Source: Verrucomicrobiota bacterium (GTDB lineage: Bacteria; Verrucomicrobiota; Verrucomicrobiia; Chthoniobacterales; UBA10450). Taken from it: a DNA stretch of 32,122 nucleotides. The stretch spans positions 1-32,122 of the forward strand of contig QHMQ01000106.1 in NCBI GenBank assembly GCA_003217835.1, in the 5' to 3' direction. The notes beneath the pieces are model-generated. The model searched no databases. It worked only from the letters and a program-made list of their open reading frames with translations, and was not told where the DNA came from. The stretch's first letter is position 1. Every line of letters starts with the position of its first letter. This document shows, piece after piece, positions 18,901-28,673 of this stretch. The translations under genes were made by a program, and so were the position numbers.

Positions 18901-19681
18901 CCACTTGGATGTCGATCTTGCCAAAGTAGACGTGCAAAAGCTGATTACTGAGCTTACCCGCCAGCTCGATAACATGGGCCCGGTGAATCTTGATGCCGTC
19001 CATGAGTATGACGAGCTCGAGGAGCGGTATCGTTTTCTGGAAAATCAAAATAACGATCTGACGACATCGCGGCGCGAGTTGCTCGATGTGATTGCGCAGA
19101 TCAATTCGACCACGAGAAAGTTGTTCGCTGAGACGTTCTCAGAGGTGCGCATAAACTTCCGGGAAATGTTTGCCGAACTCTTCAGCGGCGGCCGCGCGGA
19201 CTTGTCGCTGGTCGATGAGAACGATCCCCTGAACTGCGGGGTTGAAATCAGCGCCAAGCCACCCGGCAAACAGCTACAAAACGTTTCGCTGCTGAGCGGA
19301 GGCGAGCGCGCCATGACGGCAGTGGCGCTGCTGTTCGCGATCTACATGGTCCGGCCGAGTCCGTTTTGTATCCTCGATGAAGTGGATGCGCCCCTCGATG
19401 AAGGCAACATTAACTGCTTTACCCGCATGTTGGATCGATTCGTTAAGCAGAGCCAGTTCATCATCATGACGCACAACAAACGCACGATTGCGAAAGCCGA
19501 TGTGCTTTATGGCGTGACGATGGAAGAGCGCGGAGTGAGCAGGCTCGTTGGGATGAAATTGACCGCACCCCGGCAAGTTGCCACCGAACAGACGCCGTCC
19601 AACGGACATGGAGAGACCGCGACGCAGCGCCAATTCGCGGTCGAAGGCGCGCAAACAAAACACAGCTTCGCCGCGCGATAG
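15909..19681 (+). CDS. smc: Chromosome segregation protein SMC, split by one frameshift near 18274-18286
   Basis: ORF 15909-18314 carries Walker A ([23 protein letters not shown]); the ORF ending at 19681 carries signature/Walker B (LLSGGERAMTAVALLFAIY...CILDEVDAPLDE). Coiled coil resumes in the -1 frame. Confidence 0.92.
18817..18844. repeat. Perfect 10-bp inverted repeat inside smc
   Basis: ATCGACCCCG-aacgcttc-CGGGGTCGAT. Confidence 0.85.
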
Positions 19682-19711
19682 GCAAGCACAGGCTGGCAGC
19701 CTGTGCTTGCC
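19681..19711. repeat. Perfect 14-bp palindrome with 3-nt loop overlapping the smc stop codon
   Basis: GGCAAGCACAGGCT-ggc-AGCCTGTGCTTGCC; first G is the last base of the smc TAG. Confidence 0.9.
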
Positions 19712-19781
19712 ACAAAGAAGTTGCCCACGCGATTTCAAAAAAATTTTGCGCGCATTTGTCGAACTTGGGTAAAATTCCCGA

Positions 19782-20813
19782 ATGCTTGAAACGGCGACGC
19801 GCAGCAAAAAATCCGCAGCACCGAAACCCGCGCCGCATGAGCGCTTTCTCGAAGCGTTTCGTTGGATGCTGCTCGCGCGTACGCTCGAAGAAAAGCTCGT
19901 AAGTCTCTATCGCGGCGGTTTGATCACGGGTGGCGTCTACGTCGGCCGTGGGCAGGAAGCGGTTAGCGTGGCCTGCGGATTGTTCTTACAAAAGGGCGAC
20001 ATCTTCGCGCCATTGATTCGCGATCAAGCAGGGCGATCGGCGTTCGGCGAACCGCTTCTCGATGTCACGCGCACTTATCTGGGCTCGCGACAGGGTCCAA
20101 TGCGCGGACGCGACGGCAACATTCATCGCGGCCGACCACGGAACAATCAGCTCGCCATGATTAGTCACCTCGGCGCAATGGTCTCGGTCACGGTCGGTGC
20201 ACTGATGGCGAAGCGATTCCACGGGGAAAAAAACTTTGTCGGCCTGAGTTGCATCGGCGAAGGCGGGATGCAGACCGGATCGTTTCACGAAGGAATGAAC
20301 ATCGCTGCTATCGAACAAGTGCCGCTCGTGGTCGTTGCAACGAACAATCATTACGCCTATTCAACGCCGAATGACCGCGAATTTGCGTGTCACGATCTGG
20401 TTGACCGCGCGATTGGCTATGGCTTCGAAGGCTATACGGTCGATGGAACTGACCTTACAGATTGCCTCGATATGATCGGCAGCGCAGTAAAGCGTGCGCG
20501 AGCGGGGCGTCCACCGCAGTTGGTCGTCGCCTCCGTCCTACGGCTGTCCGGTCACGGCGAACATGACGATGCGAGTTACGTGACGGACGAGATCAAACGT
20601 CAACCGTTCGCGCGCGATTGCTTGAAGCTCGCCGAGCAAACTATTGTCGATGTTAATTTGCTCGACGCCGCGACTCTCCGCGAGTGGCGCAAAGACGCGG
20701 CCGCACAAGTGGATCAGGCGATTTCCACCGCGCAAAAAGAGGCCGCGCCCGAAGCTGATGAAGAAGATTGGTGCGCGATTTCGACGCGCGATCTTGTCGA
20801 TCCTCTCGAATGA
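19782..20813 (+). CDS. pdhA: Thiamine-dependent 2-oxo acid dehydrogenase E1 alpha (pyruvate dehydrogenase type)
   Basis: GGVYVGRGQEAVSVACG...GEGGMQTGSFHEGMNIAAIEQVPLVVVATNNHYAYSTP. Confidence 0.9.
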   Translation: MLETATRSKKSAAPKPAPHERFLEAFRWMLLARTLEEKLVSLYRGGLITGGVYVGRGQEAVSVACGLFLQKGDIFAPLIRDQAGRSAFGEPLLDVTRTYLGSRQGPMRGRDGNIHRGRPRNNQLAMISHLGAMVSVTVGALMAKRFHGEKNFVGLSCIGEGGMQTGSFHEGMNIAAIEQVPLVVVATNNHYAYSTPNDREFACHDLVDRAIGYGFEGYTVDGTDLTDCLDMIGSAVKRARAGRPPQLVVASVLRLSGHGEHDDASYVTDEIKRQPFARDCLKLAEQTIVDVNLLDAATLREWRKDAAAQVDQAISTAQKEAAPEADEEDWCAISTRDLVDPLE

Positions 20814-21778
20814 GCATTACGTACCTGGAAGCTATCCGCGAAGCGCAGGCGAAGTTGCTCCGCGATGATGAACGCGTTTTTATTTACGGACAGGACGTCG
20901 GCGGAACGTTCGGCGGCGCCTTCAAAGCAACCAAAGGTCTCGCGAAAGAATTTCCCGGGCGCGTGTTGAACACGCCAATCAGTGAAGACGCGATGATTGG
21001 GACTGCGATCGGGGCCGCGATGCATGGGATGCGACCGATTGTCGAAATGCAATTTGCCGACTTTTCCAGCACCGCGCTCAATCAAATTTTAAACAACGCC
21101 GGCACGCATTATTGGCGGACAGATGTTCCAGTCCCCATCACTGTGCGTTTACCCTCGGGCGGCACAAAAGGCAGCGGGCCTTTTCACAGTCAGTCGATGG
21201 AATCGCTCTACGCGCATTATCCGGGGCTAATCGTCATGACGCCAGCCACGGTGGAAGACGCTTATAGCATGCTTATCGAAGCCGTGGCGATTGACGACCC
21301 CGTCGTTTACTGCGAACACAAATATCTCTATTACCACCTGAAGGCGGAGAACCTGCCGACCGAAAGCTTGCCCACAGGCAAAGCGCGCATAGCGCGTGAA
21401 GGTCGCGACCTTACCATCGTCACTTACAGCGCGATGCTGCACGAAGCACTGGCGGTCGCCGAACAACTAGCCACCGAAGGTTTTGAAATTGAAGTTGTCG
21501 ATCTTCGCTCCGTTAAGCCTCTCGACACCAACACCGTTCTCGCCTCGGTCGCGCGCACGGGACGCTTGCTTTGCGTTGGCGAATCCTTTCCATGGGGCGG
21601 CGCGACGGCCGAGATCATTGCCCGTGTGACTGCGGAAGGTTTTCATCTACTGGACGCAGCGCCACAACGTCTCAACGCCAAGGACACGCCGATCCCGTAC
21701 CATCCCAATCTGTGGTCAGCGCATCGTCCAAACGCAAAAGAAATCGCGAGAAAGGCCCGTGCTTTGCTTCGAGAATAA
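20810..21778 (+). CDS. pdhB: 2-oxo acid dehydrogenase E1 beta
   Basis: MSITYLEAIREAQAKLLRDDERVFIYGQDVGGTFGGAFKATKGL...VDLRSVKPLDTNTVLASV; ATGA overlap with pdhA. Confidence 0.93.
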   Translation: MSITYLEAIREAQAKLLRDDERVFIYGQDVGGTFGGAFKATKGLAKEFPGRVLNTPISEDAMIGTAIGAAMHGMRPIVEMQFADFSSTALNQILNNAGTHYWRTDVPVPITVRLPSGGTKGSGPFHSQSMESLYAHYPGLIVMTPATVEDAYSMLIEAVAIDDPVVYCEHKYLYYHLKAENLPTESLPTGKARIAREGRDLTIVTYSAMLHEALAVAEQLATEGFEIEVVDLRSVKPLDTNTVLASVARTGRLLCVGESFPWGGATAEIIARVTAEGFHLLDAAPQRLNAKDTPIPYHPNLWSAHRPNAKEIARKARALLRE

Positions 21779-21784
21779 TAATTT

Positions 21785-22996
21785 ATGCCGCAAGTTCCCA
21801 TCATCATGCCGCAGCTTGGCGAATCGATCGCGGAAGCCACTGTTGTCGACATCAAAGTAAAACCCGGCGATGAGGTCATGGTTGATCAGGAAATCATCGA
21901 TGTCGAAACGAACAAAGCCGTCATGGGCGTGACCACACCCTGCAAAGGCAAGATCGACAAAATCAGCGTGCAGATAAAGGAAACGTATCCGGTGGGTGCG
22001 GTACTCGGTTACGTGGAAGCCAGTGAAGAAGACGCCGCCCGGTTCAAGAAAACAGTTCCCGAACCGCCGAAGGAAGTGGTGGCTAAGGAAATTCCAGGGC
22101 GCGAAGAACAAGCTGCCGTGGCCGTGCGCCAGAGAGACGGTGAAGGTGCAGGACGGACCGGAGGGTTGCCTGTTCCGGCCGCTGCCAAAGGCGCTGGATT
22201 TTTATCTCCTCGGGTGCGTGCGCGTATGGCAGAGTTGGAACTGACTAACGCTGATCTTGCCGGGATCCCTCCGACCGGCGCGGGCAACCGCGTCACGATT
22301 AAAGATCTCGAGAGTTTTTTGCGCAAGATCGAGAACCAGCAAACAGAAGAAGCTTCCGCGATTCGCGCCGGCGTTGCTGATGCGATGCGTCGAAGCTGGA
22401 CCCGGCCGCTTGCAACGATCGGTTCGTCCGTCTGCCTTGATGGCGTGTTGCAAGATCGACAATCGCGTGACCCGAAACCCGGCCCAGCGCTTTACACAGT
22501 GCGCGCGCTCGCGCTTGCGCTTGCCGAAAATCCATCCGCAGCGGCAAAGTTGATCGGTGGCCGGGTAGTGCAATCGAATTCAATCGATATCGGCGTCGCA
22601 GTCGAGGCCGAAGACGGAATAATGGTTCCTATCATTCGATCTGCGGACAAAACCTCTCTTGCCGATCTTACAGCAAAATACAGGGAGCTGGTGAACCTGG
22701 CACGGCAACGACGCATCTCGCCAGACATGCAAGCTGGCGGTACCGCCGCCGTTTCAAATTTCGGAACGTTCGGAATGGAATGGGGCACCCCGATTCCCCT
22801 GCCCGATCAAACATTGCTGCTCGGCCTCGGCGCTGGGAAAAAGGTTCCATCATGGAATGAAGCGAAAAAGGAATTTGTTCCAAAGACCGAGGCGCAGATT
22901 ACATTGAGCTTCGATCATCGCAGCATCGATGGCGGCGGCGCCGGACGTTTGCTCAAACGCGTAATCGAGCTGCTGGAAGATCCAAAAAAACTGTAG
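21785..22996 (+). CDS. pdhC: 2-oxo acid dehydrogenase E2 (dihydrolipoyl acyltransferase)
   Basis: Lipoyl domain (VETNKAVMGVTTP), peripheral subunit-binding segment (LSPRVRARMAELELTNADLAGIPPTGAGNRVTIKDL), catalytic SFDHRSIDGG. Confidence 0.92.
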   Translation: MPQVPIIMPQLGESIAEATVVDIKVKPGDEVMVDQEIIDVETNKAVMGVTTPCKGKIDKISVQIKETYPVGAVLGYVEASEEDAARFKKTVPEPPKEVVAKEIPGREEQAAVAVRQRDGEGAGRTGGLPVPAAAKGAGFLSPRVRARMAELELTNADLAGIPPTGAGNRVTIKDLESFLRKIENQQTEEASAIRAGVADAMRRSWTRPLATIGSSVCLDGVLQDRQSRDPKPGPALYTVRALALALAENPSAAAKLIGGRVVQSNSIDIGVAVEAEDGIMVPIIRSADKTSLADLTAKYRELVNLARQRRISPDMQAGGTAAVSNFGTFGMEWGTPIPLPDQTLLLGLGAGKKVPSWNEAKKEFVPKTEAQITLSFDHRSIDGGGAGRLLKRVIELLEDPKKL

Positions 22997-23155
22997 TGAT
23001 GATCAGCTATCGTTGAATAGCGCGACGCTTGCAGAGTCAGCTACAGCGTTTGCAGTTCGATTACTGCCACTTACGTTGGATTTTGATAAAGCCTATTGTC
23101 AGCTCACGCGGTCCCAAATCCCGATACATGAAATGCGTCCAGTGTAACTCCCAAC

Positions 23156-24140
23156 GTGACGCGACGGATTATAATTCATGCAGGATTCGCGAAGTGCGGG
23201 AGCACCAGCATTCAGGCGGCGCTCTTTCGCAATTTTGACAAATTACAGAAGGACGGTGTCTTTTCTTCGGGAAAGAACTGAGGATCGCCCGGGCACCTGG
23301 AGATTTCGAGGTGGCCATATGGCCGCTCGAACAAGCTAAGAGGAAGAGAGAAAGTCTGACGCACCGACTGAGTGACGGAATAGGATCTGCCACCGGACCG
23401 AGCACCGATCTCGTCGGGATTTTGAGCGCTGAGAACCTAGCGAATCCCCAAATGGCTCCGCTGTTCGCAGGACTAGATAATGAGTTAGAAGTCGACGTTA
23501 TCTTCTACTTGCGGCCGCAGTTTCAATGGATCCCGTCGGCCTGGAAGCAATGGGAATTGAAAAGAGGTATGTCGCTCAATGACTTTGTTGCTCATTGCAT
23601 CAATACGGGGAGGCCATGGTTCAAACTGGGTATCGAAACCTGGAGACCGGCGCTACCCTCAGCCGCGCTCCACGTCAGACTTCTCATTCCGGAGCTACTT
23701 ACCGGTAGGGACCCGGCTGGCGATTTTTTCACCTGATCGGGTTGCCTCTGGAAAGGTATGACATTGGAACACAGACGGTAAATCCGAGCTTAGACTTTTC
23801 GATCCTTCATGTGCTTTCAAAAAATCCGCATCTTTTTTCAGGGATTCACGACAATCGCTTGATGGACCGTTTGATATGTGCGATGCCAAAGAAATTTCGA
23901 TCGACAAATATTCAAATGCTCTCAGGCGAAGAAGAGGCCAGGATCGAAGAGCGTTTTCGCGACGAGAATCTTTGGCTCTTGAATACGTACTGCAATGGCA
24001 TTGACGTGGATCACATCTACCGCACGCACTTCACGCCGCGAAAAGCTAGCCTTACATATTCCACCATTGACGATATCGATTTAGTTTACCGTTGTCTCGA
24101 GATCATGCCGGAATCGATTGCTGCTGATGCGACTGGGTAA
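23156..24140 (+). pseudogene. Sulfotransferase-like protein, two frameshifts
   Basis: GTG 23156: MTRRIIIHAGFAKCGSTSIQAALFRNFDKLQKDGVF (P-loop-like) | VAIWPLEQAKRKRE...FYLRPQFQWIPSAWKQWELKRGMSLNDF...LLIPELLTGRDPAGDFF | HLIGLPLERYDIGTQ... in three frames, each step -1. Confidence 0.7.
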
Positions 24141-24161
24141 GAGGCGAAAACCACGGCGCTC

Positions 24162-26347
24162 CTACTTTCGCTGGAAAATCGCAGCGAGGGATCCAAGCAT
24201 GAGCACCAGAGCGCAAGCGACGGCTGCGGCGCTTCCGCACTTTAACCAATATGGTCGGTAACTGAGCGTGAGCCGTCCATGTAAACCGGCTGGGAGTTCG
24301 ACGACTGGAAATAATCCACGGTAAGAAGTGACGGCGAGTTTTTGATTCCCCAGTCGCGCCTCGTACCCGCGAAAGTACGGACGCGAGAAAGTCACCAACG
24401 CTGGCCGACATCTGCTTCCACGCGATTTCGCGAATCGTTAACTCGTGAAATTGTCGCAGAAACAAATTGCTCGTTAGGTCGCGAATCAATTGAAGTGACC
24501 GAGCGCACATGTGCAAACGGCGCACCGCGTCGATGAAAGACACGTCCTTCGTCTGTCGAAACAACCAACTGCCATTCGGACGCGGGTTGAGGAGCAATAT
24601 TAATCTCGCGCGCGACAACGATCCCGTCCACGCCGAGGAGTGCCAATTCACCGACCTCGCCAGCCTGGTAATTGAGTAAGTAATCTCCCATTGCCGAGTT
24701 AACCTCGCCGTGAATCGTGGTCGCGAATTCGCGAGCTACACCAGCTGGCCGGATTGGGCTGTAGCCGTTGATAAAACGCAATCCAGCCCACATCGATGTG
24801 CTCCCAGGCCGCGCGATTTGTCCGACCGGTTGGGTTTTTTTTTCCACACGATACGTGAACTCCGCCCAGGGATAGATACTGAGATAAAGGCGGCGCGGAT
24901 CGAGCGGTGAAGGTTTGAGCAACTCTTGCGAGAGATTGTATTTGGGAACCCCGCAGTTTGGCGGGATGCAGAGATACGTCGCAAGGAGCGCGAAAAATGT
25001 GATCGCCGGAGGTGTCCATCCGTGAAATCCGGAATCGCGCAAAAAATATTCCAAAAAACACCAAAGCGCAGCGAGCCCGAGAAAGATCCCTGTTAGCGGA
25101 AAAGCGTATAAGCCGCTCGTTCGTAAGATCGACATCGTAAGGGCTGTCAAAACAATCAGTGCGAACGCCGTTGTAGCTGGGGTCGCTGACCCTGGCGAAC
25201 GAAGACCCGATCCCACGCCGCGCAACATTTGCAGCGCTTCGGCGGCGCAAATTGCGAGAACCAAGTGAAAAAAAGGAAGCCAGCGAAAGCTCCAACGAAA
25301 AACGCCTGTAGTCGGCAGCATGGCGAGTAAGAGCACGACCGCGAGCAGGATCAGCTCCCATTTCATTTCCCTGACCAGTTCGCGACCGCGACCAATCAAT
25401 CCTGCAACGAGGGCGGAAATTGGAACCAAGCCGCAAGCCAACTCAGTCGCCGGATGCGGCATCGGACGCGTGAAGAAATCCGTCCATTTTACTGTCCAAC
25501 AGGGAAGAATAAATCCGGGCAGTGCGGCAGGCGGAACGCGCCATTGCCAATGTGCAGACGCCGCCTGTAATTCACGCGCTGAACCCTGAACGTAATCAAA
25601 AAGCGCGAGCCATGCCGGCGCGGAAAGTCCTAGTCCGAGCAGTGTACCGAAACACAATGGTAAGATCGACCAGGGGTTTCGGGTTTGAGCTAACGATTTG
25701 AGCGATAACCAAACGAGCAAGAGCACCAGCATCACGACCGTGTAGGGAAAGCCGCCGGTAACAACCAGGTAAACAAACAGCGCCGACCACAAAAATCTCC
25801 ATTTGGTCCGTTTTGGGTCCAGCGCGCGTTCCGCACCCCACCATGCCCACGGCAACCAGGCGAACGCGCCGAGCGCCCCGAACCAATCTGTCGCGCCCCA
25901 ACAAATGATCCAGCCGTTCAAAGAGGCAACCAACACGACGAAGATTGAGAGTGGAATTGAAAATCGACGGTCCCGTGCGAGCAAAAATGCGCCGACTGCC
26001 AGGACAAAAAGATGAGTGATGGAAAGGGCGGCCGCTTGCTGTGAGAAGGTCAGCGGGAATTTCCAAATGAGGATGACGGCTGAGTTCACAAAAACCGAAA
26101 ATGTGCCGTACTGAAATTCGCCGGCGAGATTGCCACAGACCCAGGAGTAGGGACTCAAGAGCGGCCAATGGCCTTCACACCAGCTGCGCGCCACATCGGC
26201 AAATACGGGCAGGACGGACAATTCATAATCGTCATTCCAAAAAACGAGCGGATCGTGCCAAAGCAGGATGAGGCAAAATCCGACGACGATCAGGCCGGCA
26301 CCGATTGCGCCGAGGAAATTCAGCCACCGATTAACAGGGATCTTCAC
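24162..26347 (-). pseudogene. YfhO-like large polytopic membrane protein, one C-terminal frameshift
   Basis: ORF 24392-26347 ends ...NRVEADVGQRW*; ORF 24162-24398 continues VTFSRPYFRGYEARLGNQKLAVTSYRGLFPVVELPAGLHGRLTLSYRPYWLKCG with a terminal TM in the -1 frame. Confidence 0.78.
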
Positions 26348-26359
26348 AGACGCAGAAAA

Positions 26360-26405
26360 AGAAATCTGCTGATCTGTGTTTCACCTGTGTTCATCCGTAG
26401 CTAGA
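26360..26405. repeat. Probable dispersed intergenic repeat (CTGTGTTTCACCTGTGTTCATCCGTAG type)
   Basis: gatctgtgtttcacctgtgttcatccgtagcta; near-tandem CTGTGTT units. Confidence 0.4.
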
Positions 26406-26413
26406 AAATTCTC

Positions 26414-27436
26414 TTACAGAACGACCGGTTTGCCCTCGGTCATAATGAGGATCTTCTCCTCGATGCCGTGCGCGCGGGCGCTTGCGAGCAACCGTTCCGG
26501 CGGCTCGTGCATTGGCTCAAAGCTGAGGCGAAACGTTCCATAGTGCATTGGCACCAGAGTTTTGGCGCGAAGCTCTAGAAACGCTTTCACCGCCTCCTCA
26601 GGATTCATGTGAACTTCGCGGCCGGTGGGCGCCTCATAAGCGCCGATTGGAAGCAAGGCGATGTCAACTTTGTAGCGCTCGCCGATTTCCTTGAACCCGG
26701 GAAAATAAGCGCTGTCGCCGCAATGAAAAATGGTGCGGCCATCCATTGCAATGACAAATCCGCCAAAGTCGCGATGCAGGTCTGCGAGAAATCGTGCACC
26801 CCAGTGATGACAGGGCGTGAGCGAAATCTTGAGCGGCCCGAGTTGCACCGTCTGCCAGTAATCAAGCTCATGCACAATGTGAAAACCGAGATCGTGGACC
26901 AAATTTCCCACTCCCATCGGAACGGCAATGGGCTGATCAGCTGCTACGCGTCGCAACGTTCGTCGATCGAGATGATCGAAGTGGGCGTGGGTCACGAGAA
27001 CAAAATCGATCGAGGGCAGATGATGAATTTCAAAGCCGGGCTGCTTCAATCTCTTGATTACCTTGAGCCATTTTGACCAGATCGGATCAATCAAGACATT
27101 AACCTCGTGCGTTTGAATCAAAAATGAGGCATGCCCGATCCAAGTAATGCACACCTGGCCTTCCCGGATTTTCGGAAACTGCGGGGGCGCGTAATCGCCA
27201 GAACGTTTGGTGAAAAGCGAGGGAATGAGGACGCTGGTCAGAAAATTGCGCTTGTGCCAGTCCGGTGACGGACGCAATCGCACCCGCGTGGACCGCTTGG
27301 TAACAGCGCCATCCCCGGATGCCTGGCGAACGATATTCCTCCGACTTTTCTTTGGAAAACTAATCGGCACGATCGAGAAAGCATATAAGCTTGCCCCAGT
27401 GAAGCAAAAGCTTTTGCACCGATGAGCGATGATCAC
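26414..27436 (-). CDS. MBL-fold metal-dependent hydrolase (NAPE-PLD/UlaG-like)
   Basis: CITWIGHASFLIQ, VTHAHFDHLD, IFHCGDSAYFPGF, GAYEAPTGREVHMNPEEAV, LVPMHYGTFRLS; N-terminal start uncertain. Confidence 0.88.
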   Translation of the reverse strand: MIIAHRCKSFCFTGASLYAFSIVPISFPKKSRRNIVRQASGDGAVTKRSTRVRLRPSPDWHKRNFLTSVLIPSLFTKRSGDYAPPQFPKIREGQVCITWIGHASFLIQTHEVNVLIDPIWSKWLKVIKRLKQPGFEIHHLPSIDFVLVTHAHFDHLDRRTLRRVAADQPIAVPMGVGNLVHDLGFHIVHELDYWQTVQLGPLKISLTPCHHWGARFLADLHRDFGGFVIAMDGRTIFHCGDSAYFPGFKEIGERYKVDIALLPIGAYEAPTGREVHMNPEEAVKAFLELRAKTLVPMHYGTFRLSFEPMHEPPERLLASARAHGIEEKILIMTEGKPVVL

Positions 27437-27486
27437 TGACGATCAAAGTTGATTGAATGGGAATTCCGCGTTGAGTTGTCCGCGTT

Positions 27487-28374
27487 ATGCGCTGTTGGAG
27501 AATCTTAATTCCGCTTGTTTTGATTTGTTCGGTGGCGGCAGCGATGGAATCACGCTTGCCATTCAGCACAGTTTTTAAAGGGCAGGACCAATTCAATCGG
27601 CTGGTTGCGAAGGCTAAATCCGGGAATTGGCAAGCGCTTCCGATCGGTGAACGAACTGCCGCTGTTGGTCAGGCATTGGTCGGCACACGTTACAAACATT
27701 TCACACTCGAAATCGATAACCGAATTGAATCGCCGTCTGTGAATTTTCAGGGCGTGGATTGTTGGACGTTTTTCGAAATCGCGCTCGGTTTCGCCCGGAT
27801 GCTAAATGAGCCGGAATCGAATTGGACTCCGGGGCGCTTGTTGCATTACATCGAACTGGACCGCTATCGGGGCGGTGAATGCACCGGCGAATATCTCTCG
27901 CGTTTGCATTATTTGGAAGACTGGCTTTACGACAATGACCGTCGTGGCCTTGTTGAGGACCTGACGCGCAGTCTGGGCGGCAGCGGCGTTCCACATTCCG
28001 CCCGCGAGATGAGTGTGGGTTGGCGGCACTACCGTTATCTCGCAGCGAACCGATCGCTGCTCGGACCGCTCGGTCGGATGGAAGCGAATGTGTCATCGCG
28101 TCCGCTCTATCAAATTCCAAAGAACCGTGTCGCTGGGATCGAATCGAAATTACGCAGCGGCGATGTCATCGGAATTATTTCACGCGACCGAAATGGTCTC
28201 TATTCAACCGCGCACGTCGGTCTCGCGCTCCGCACCAGTGACGGTGTTCTGCATTTCATGCACGCCTCGTCACCAGGAAATTCCGGCCGCGTCATCGTAG
28301 ACACAGAGCTTTCGAAATATCTATATCGCTACCGGAGCGACAGCGGAATCCTGGTCGCGCGTCCGTTGCGTTAG
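27487..28374 (+). CDS. DUF1460 / N-acetylmuramoyl-L-alanine amidase-like secreted protein
   Basis: Signal-like N-terminus; GVDCWTFFEIALGFARM, RLHYLEDWLYDN, STAHVGLALRTSDGVLHFMHASSPG. Confidence 0.8.
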   Translation: MRCWRILIPLVLICSVAAAMESRLPFSTVFKGQDQFNRLVAKAKSGNWQALPIGERTAAVGQALVGTRYKHFTLEIDNRIESPSVNFQGVDCWTFFEIALGFARMLNEPESNWTPGRLLHYIELDRYRGGECTGEYLSRLHYLEDWLYDNDRRGLVEDLTRSLGGSGVPHSAREMSVGWRHYRYLAANRSLLGPLGRMEANVSSRPLYQIPKNRVAGIESKLRSGDVIGIISRDRNGLYSTAHVGLALRTSDGVLHFMHASSPGNSGRVIVDTELSKYLYRYRSDSGILVARPLR

Positions 28375-28673
28375 GGTTTTTCCCGCTCGTGGAATTCCGC
28401 GAGCAACTTCTCTAGTCGCTCGAGGGCCTCTTCCGCATCGACGCCATGTGCTTCGAGTGTAGCCGTGGCGCCGCAATCGAGGTTCGCGCGGAGAATGTCG
28501 ATGAGACTGGCAGCGGAATATCGTTTTCCACCTTTCACGACCCAAATTTCCGATCGGAAACTGTTGGCGCGTTTGACGAACTCGGCCGCCGGTCGCGCAT
28601 GCAGGCCAAGTTCATTAGTGATGTGCACCTCGCGTTGCGCGGAGACGGATGCTCGCTTTTCGCCAAATCTCAT
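28371..28673 (-). CDS. ptsH: HPr-family phosphocarrier protein
   Basis: VHITNELGLHARPAAEFVKRANSFRSEIWVVKGGKRYSAASLIDILRANLDCGATATLEAHGVDAEEALERLEKLL, with GLHARPA phosphorylation site; start ATG at 28671-28673. Confidence 0.88.
   Translation of the reverse strand: MRFGEKRASVSAQREVHITNELGLHARPAAEFVKRANSFRSEIWVVKGGKRYSAASLIDILRANLDCGATATLEAHGVDAEEALERLEKLLAEFHEREKP

Noticed and set aside
27410-27486. TGATC-actgac-GATCA inverted repeat between divergent MBL and DUF1460-type genes as an operator
   Set aside because: 5-bp arms are too short to separate from chance without comparative data.
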